Origin: Candidatus Agrococcus pullicola | GTDB lineage: Bacteria; Actinomycetota; Actinomycetes; Actinomycetales; Microbacteriaceae | DNA length: 9,286 nt | Direction of reading: 5' to 3' | NCBI GenBank assembly: GCA_019115685.1 | Contig: DXDC01000288.1 | Location: forward strand, 1-9,286 | Shown: piece by piece, positions 7,121-9,286 of the stretch | Layout of the letters: the number at the start of each line of letters is the position of its first letter | How positions within the stretch are numbered: position 1 is the first letter of the stretch | The notes under the pieces: model-generated | What the model was told of the DNA's origin: nothing | Database searches by the model: none | The model's input: the letters and a program-made list of their open reading frames with translations, nothing else | Position numbers and translations under genes: made by a program

Positions 7121-8146
7121 CTAGACCAGCAGGAAGCTGGCTCCCCATGCGATGAGCACGGCAATCGGCGACGTGATCAAGCGCGAGAACAACACGGCGG
7201 GGACACCCACCTTGACGGTCTCTGCCTTCGCCTCGCCTAGAGCGAGACCGACCGGCACGAAGTCACAACCCACCTGGCCGTTGATCGCGAACAGCGCGGG
7301 CAGCGCATACGACACAGGCAGCGCCCCCGCCGCGATCTGCGTTCCCATCAGCACACCGACCACCTGCGCAATCGCGGCTCCCGGGCCCAAGATCGGCGAT
7401 AGGAAGGGCAATCCGGTAATGATGCCGAGCGCGACAAGCCCGATGGGGTTCGCCGCAAGCGGTGTTACACCCTGAGCGATCAAGTCAGAGAGGCCCGTAT
7501 AGGTCACGAAGCCGATCAGCAGACACACGTACGCCATGAACGGCAGGATGGTCTGCAGCACCAATTGGATCGTCTGCCTACCGGATGACAGCAGCGTGTT
7601 GATGATTCCACCGACAACGCTGCCGAAGCCGACCACGACTTTCGAGAACGTGCCAAGGAAGCCCGACGGAGCTTCTTCGGCTGCACGCGCCTTCGCCGCA
7701 GCGATACGATCGGCGTTCGAAGACCCCCCGGCCTCCGCTTCCGCGGACTGCGCGGATGCATTCGCCGGCACCGTCTCCCGGTCGGTGATCTGCACGTCAT
7801 CCGTAGACACGGCCGAAACGAACAAGTCCTCTGTGATGAACTGAGCAAGCGGGCCCGAGGGCTCACCGGGGAAGACGTCGACCGTAAGAATCTTCTTCTT
7901 CGGATAGACCCCGATCCTGGCCGTTCCACCGCAGTTGATGACTGCGGCGAGGATCCGCTCCTCCGGAACACTGTTGTTGAAACCGTCAACGGCTTCGACG
8001 CCGAGCAGTTCTGCTATGCGTGCCGCGACCGGATGGATTCCGCCGCCGGTCACCGACAGGATTACGTCTTTGCCGTCCTGCGGCGTGATCGTGAGCCCCT
8101 TGCCCCAACCGCCGCCCCCCGGCTGAACGAAAACACTGGAAGTCAT
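7121..8146 (-). CDS. srlE: PTS glucitol/sorbitol-type EIIB component with C-terminal membrane domain
   Basis: A 341-residue protein close to E. coli SrlE in layout. The EIIB domain (about 1-120) has GGGGWGKGLTI and AAVINCGGTARIGVYPKKK, with Cys72 as the expected phosphocysteine, then SGPLAQFITEDLFVSAV. A charged Ala/Glu-rich linker (about 124-165) connects to a membrane domain (about 190-341) containing GFVTYTGLSDLIAQGVTPLA, LGPGAAIAQVVGVLMGTQIA, ALPALFAINGQVGCDFVPVG and VGVPAVLFSRLITSP. These blocks match SrlE well by eye. With SrlA it makes the membrane transporter that phosphorylates a polyol on entry. The ATG at 8146 overlaps the srlA TGA by four bases (ATGA) and follows AGGGAG by about 7 bases. 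Glucitol specificity is inferred from family only. Confidence 0.93.
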   Translation of the reverse strand: MTSSVFVQPGGGGWGKGLTITPQDGKDVILSVTGGGIHPVAARIAELLGVEAVDGFNNSVPEERILAAVINCGGTARIGVYPKKKILTVDVFPGEPSGPLAQFITEDLFVSAVSTDDVQITDRETVPANASAQSAEAEAGGSSNADRIAAAKARAAEEAPSGFLGTFSKVVVGFGSVVGGIINTLLSSGRQTIQLVLQTILPFMAYVCLLIGFVTYTGLSDLIAQGVTPLAANPIGLVALGIITGLPFLSPILGPGAAIAQVVGVLMGTQIAAGALPVSYALPALFAINGQVGCDFVPVGLALGEAKAETVKVGVPAVLFSRLITSPIAVLIAWGASFLLV

Positions 8147-8826
8147 GCTGCTTCTCCCTTACGCTCGGATTTGCGCTGTTTCGCAGCGGCCGCCGCTTCG
8201 TGGAACTCGCGATCGTAGTCGTCGAACACTTCGGTGAGTCCCTGCCTGCGAATGAGCAGGCGGGTGATCCATTCGGTCACAATCCCTCTGATCAGGATCA
8301 CGACGATGCCGACGAAGAAGTACAGGAGCGCGAGTAGCGCGTATTTCTCGGGGGCGAATGCCAGCACACCGGCTGAAACACCGGTCCACACGAAGAGCTC
8401 GCCGCCATTGGCATGCGGAAAGAACGTGGTGACCGGATGCACGAATGACACAGCAGAGTCGTAGAACGCCGGCTTCTGCCGCTCGGGCAGGTACGAGCCG
8501 AACGAGTAGGCCATCGGGTTCGTCAGCATGATGACCGCGATGACCGGCATGATCGTGTAGCGGGTGATCGCCCAACGGCTCGACCACTGCACAGCCCTGG
8601 TCACCCTCTGCTCACCGATCCACGTCGTAATGGAATACATGAGCGTCAGCAGCACGATCAACGTCGGCAGAATGCCCGTCACCATACCCAGGAGCTGCTC
8701 ACCGGAGGCCTGGAAGAGCCCAATGAAGTGCTCTGCAACCCAGGTGAATCCGGCGAGGATCGGATTGTCTCCGGCCGGTACCGGCGGATCGTCCTCCATT
8801 GGTAAGAGTAGTTCAAGAGATGTCAT
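8143..8826 (-). CDS. srlA: PTS glucitol/sorbitol-type EIIC component
   Basis: A 227-residue membrane protein. The SrlA core begins with WVAEHFIGLFQASGEQLLGM (29-48), followed by VTGILPTLIVLLTLMYSITT. It continues with RYTIMPVIAVIMLTNPMAYS (89-108) and FFPHANGGELFVWTGVSAGV (135-154), where E. coli SrlA has LFPHINPGELFVYLGIASG. Membrane segments are visible at about 47-70, 91-110, 143-158 and 162-186. It is about 40 residues longer than E. coli SrlA because of an acidic/proline N-terminal extension (1-25) and a charged Ala/Lys/Glu tail. The ATG at 8826 is chosen because AAGGAGG stands 5 bases upstream; an in-frame GTG at 8841 lies before that Shine-Dalgarno. It is probably the first gene of the operon, after a 173-base gap. 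Confidence 0.92.
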   Translation of the reverse strand: MTSLELLLPMEDDPPVPAGDNPILAGFTWVAEHFIGLFQASGEQLLGMVTGILPTLIVLLTLMYSITTWIGEQRVTRAVQWSSRWAITRYTIMPVIAVIMLTNPMAYSFGSYLPERQKPAFYDSAVSFVHPVTTFFPHANGGELFVWTGVSAGVLAFAPEKYALLALLYFFVGIVVILIRGIVTEWITRLLIRRQGLTEVFDDYDREFHEAAAAAKQRKSERKGEAA

Positions 8827-8870
8827 GGCGCCTCCTTGCACGCGGCATCGTTGTTCCCCTGTGTAGCGAA

Positions 8871-8904
8871 ATCTTTAGCCTCGATCATTTGCACATTTGT
8901 GCAC
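8871..8904 (-). promoter_or_regulatory. Candidate promoter/operator of the srl operon
   Basis: Upstream of srlA, the forward strand holds a perfect inverted repeat TGCACA-TT-TGTGCA (8890-8903). Read on the minus strand, 8904-8884 is GTGCA-N5-GTGCAAA-T-GAT, and 17 of its 21 bases match the element before the oxidoreductase. TAAAGAT (8877-8871) is a possible -10 whose centre lies about 22 bases from the centre of the inverted repeat, so the repeat would cover the -35 position. No good -35 hexamer is visible, which fits an activator-dependent or repressor-blocked promoter. This is inferred; no transcription start can be seen directly. Confidence 0.5.
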
Positions 8905-8952
8905 CAGTACTGTCACAAACGTGTCCTTCATTGATAGCGCACCGTCGTTTGG

Positions 8953-8988
8953 ATTGCAAGCGTCCGACCGGAACCAGACGCTTGCAAT
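8953..8988 (-). terminator. Perfect 12-bp inverted repeat after the GatC-type gene
   Basis: ATTGCAAGCGTC (8953-8964) and GACGCTTGCAAT (8977-8988) are exact reverse complements separated by 12 bases. The right arm starts 12 bases after the stop codon of the upstream permease gene, on its transcript, and well before the srlA promoter region. The stem would be a stable hairpin, but no T-run follows on the minus strand. A terminator or transcript-stabilising hairpin separating the two PTS operons is the simplest reading; a large operator is an alternative. Confidence 0.6.
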
Positions 8989-8999
8989 ACCGGACTCGC

Positions 9000-9286
9000 C
9001 TACGCCTCGGCAGACGTTGCAGCAGCGGCCTCGGAAGCGCGAGCAATGTCACGCCTGCGCTCGATGAACCGCACGAGGAAAGCGAACGCGAGCGCGAGCA
9101 CACCGAGCACCGCGACCGTCCAGCCTCCGAGCTCCGAGGCTGCGAAGAACAGTCCCGTCAGCGGGTTGGCCCCGTCGACCAGCGACGAAATCTGCGTGGC
9201 GTCTGCCGGGATTTCGAAATTGGAGTTCGCCGCGATCTGCGTGAAAGAAGCAGCGGTGGCCGTGGCGATAAAGAGGCCGATACCAA
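9000..9286 (-). CDS. PTS galactitol-type EIIC permease (GatC family), C-terminal part (partial)
   Basis: The last 94 residues of a membrane protein that enters from the right edge and ends at the TAG at 9002-9000. It begins GIGLFIATATAASFTQIAAN, then ISSLVDGANPLTGLFF. A final membrane segment (about residues 53-72, GGWTVAVLGVLALAFAFLV) and a basic/Ala tail (RFIERRRDIARASEAAA) follow. From memory, E. coli GatC ends with LWIATQTIGLHTQLAAN, VASMDQGGSPITWLL and a last helix followed by TWRRARGF. The TQxAAN, S-D-G-G/A-x-P-x-T and helix-plus-basic-tail positions agree in order and spacing. This makes it a GatC-type EIIC, which in the family is served by separate GatA and GatB proteins not visible here. 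Substrate could be galactitol or another polyol or sugar acid. The start lies outside the window. Confidence 0.72.
   Translation of the reverse strand, partial: GIGLFIATATAASFTQIAANSNFEIPADATQISSLVDGANPLTGLFFAASELGGWTVAVLGVLALAFAFLVRFIERRRDIARASEAAAATSAEA

Noticed and set aside
8827..8841. Upstream GTG start for srlA
   Set aside because: The AAGGAGG ribosome-binding site lies downstream of that GTG and 5 bases before the ATG at 8826.
1..9286. CRISPR arrays, tRNA or rRNA genes, insertion sequences
   Set aside because: No regular repeat-spacer pattern, cloverleaf-like segment, transposase or terminal inverted repeats were seen. The window is almost entirely accounted for by metabolic genes.

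Overview
The window comes from a high-GC Gram-positive bacterium, most likely an actinomycete. Third codon positions are strongly G/C, the genes are tightly packed, Shine-Dalgarno sequences of the AGGAG type precede most starts, and the proteins have Ala/Pro/Glu-rich linkers. I cannot fix genus or family from this sequence alone.

Layout from left to right. Positions 1-479 (minus strand) hold the N-terminal third of an MgtE-type magnesium transporter, which runs off the left edge. A divergent 152-base gap (480-631) separates it from a SorC-family regulator on the plus strand (632-1570). Everything to the right is on the minus strand and reads toward the regulator, ending only 9 bases from it. 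In transcription order this block is: the C-terminal end of a galactitol-type PTS permease (GatC family, 9286-9000, entering from the right edge); a 173-base gap with a perfect hairpin and a candidate promoter/operator; a complete glucitol/sorbitol-type PTS as srlA (EIIC), srlE (EIIB with its membrane domain) and srlB (EIIA); gutM; a second candidate operator; a COG4091-type NAD(P)-binding oxidoreductase with a C-terminal SAF domain; and the E1 alpha, E1 beta and E2 subunits of a 2-oxoacid dehydrogenase complex.

The minus-strand genes from srlA to E2 look like one operon. Five of the seven junctions are 1-4 base overlaps or gaps of about 10 bases; srlB/gutM, srlA/srlE, E1 alpha/E1 beta and E1 beta/E2 overlap directly. 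Only the 74-base gap before the oxidoreductase is larger. The parts suggest a route in which a polyol or related substrate is taken up and phosphorylated by the PTS, oxidised by the COG4091 enzyme and perhaps others, and finally cleaved or decarboxylated to an acyl-CoA by the E1/E2 complex. No sorbitol-6-phosphate dehydrogenase (SrlD) and no E3 (dihydrolipoamide dehydrogenase) are present in the window, so the substrate is probably not simply sorbitol, and E3 must come from elsewhere.

The strongest regulatory observation is a 21-base element found upstream of both srlA and the oxidoreductase, matching at 17 of 21 positions and built from GTGCA boxes spaced about one helical turn apart. It is a good candidate for the binding site of the local SorC-type regulator. 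The main novelty candidate is the combination of Srl-type PTS, GutM, COG4091 oxidoreductase and 2-oxoacid dehydrogenase under a SorC regulator, whose substrate cannot be read from the sequence.
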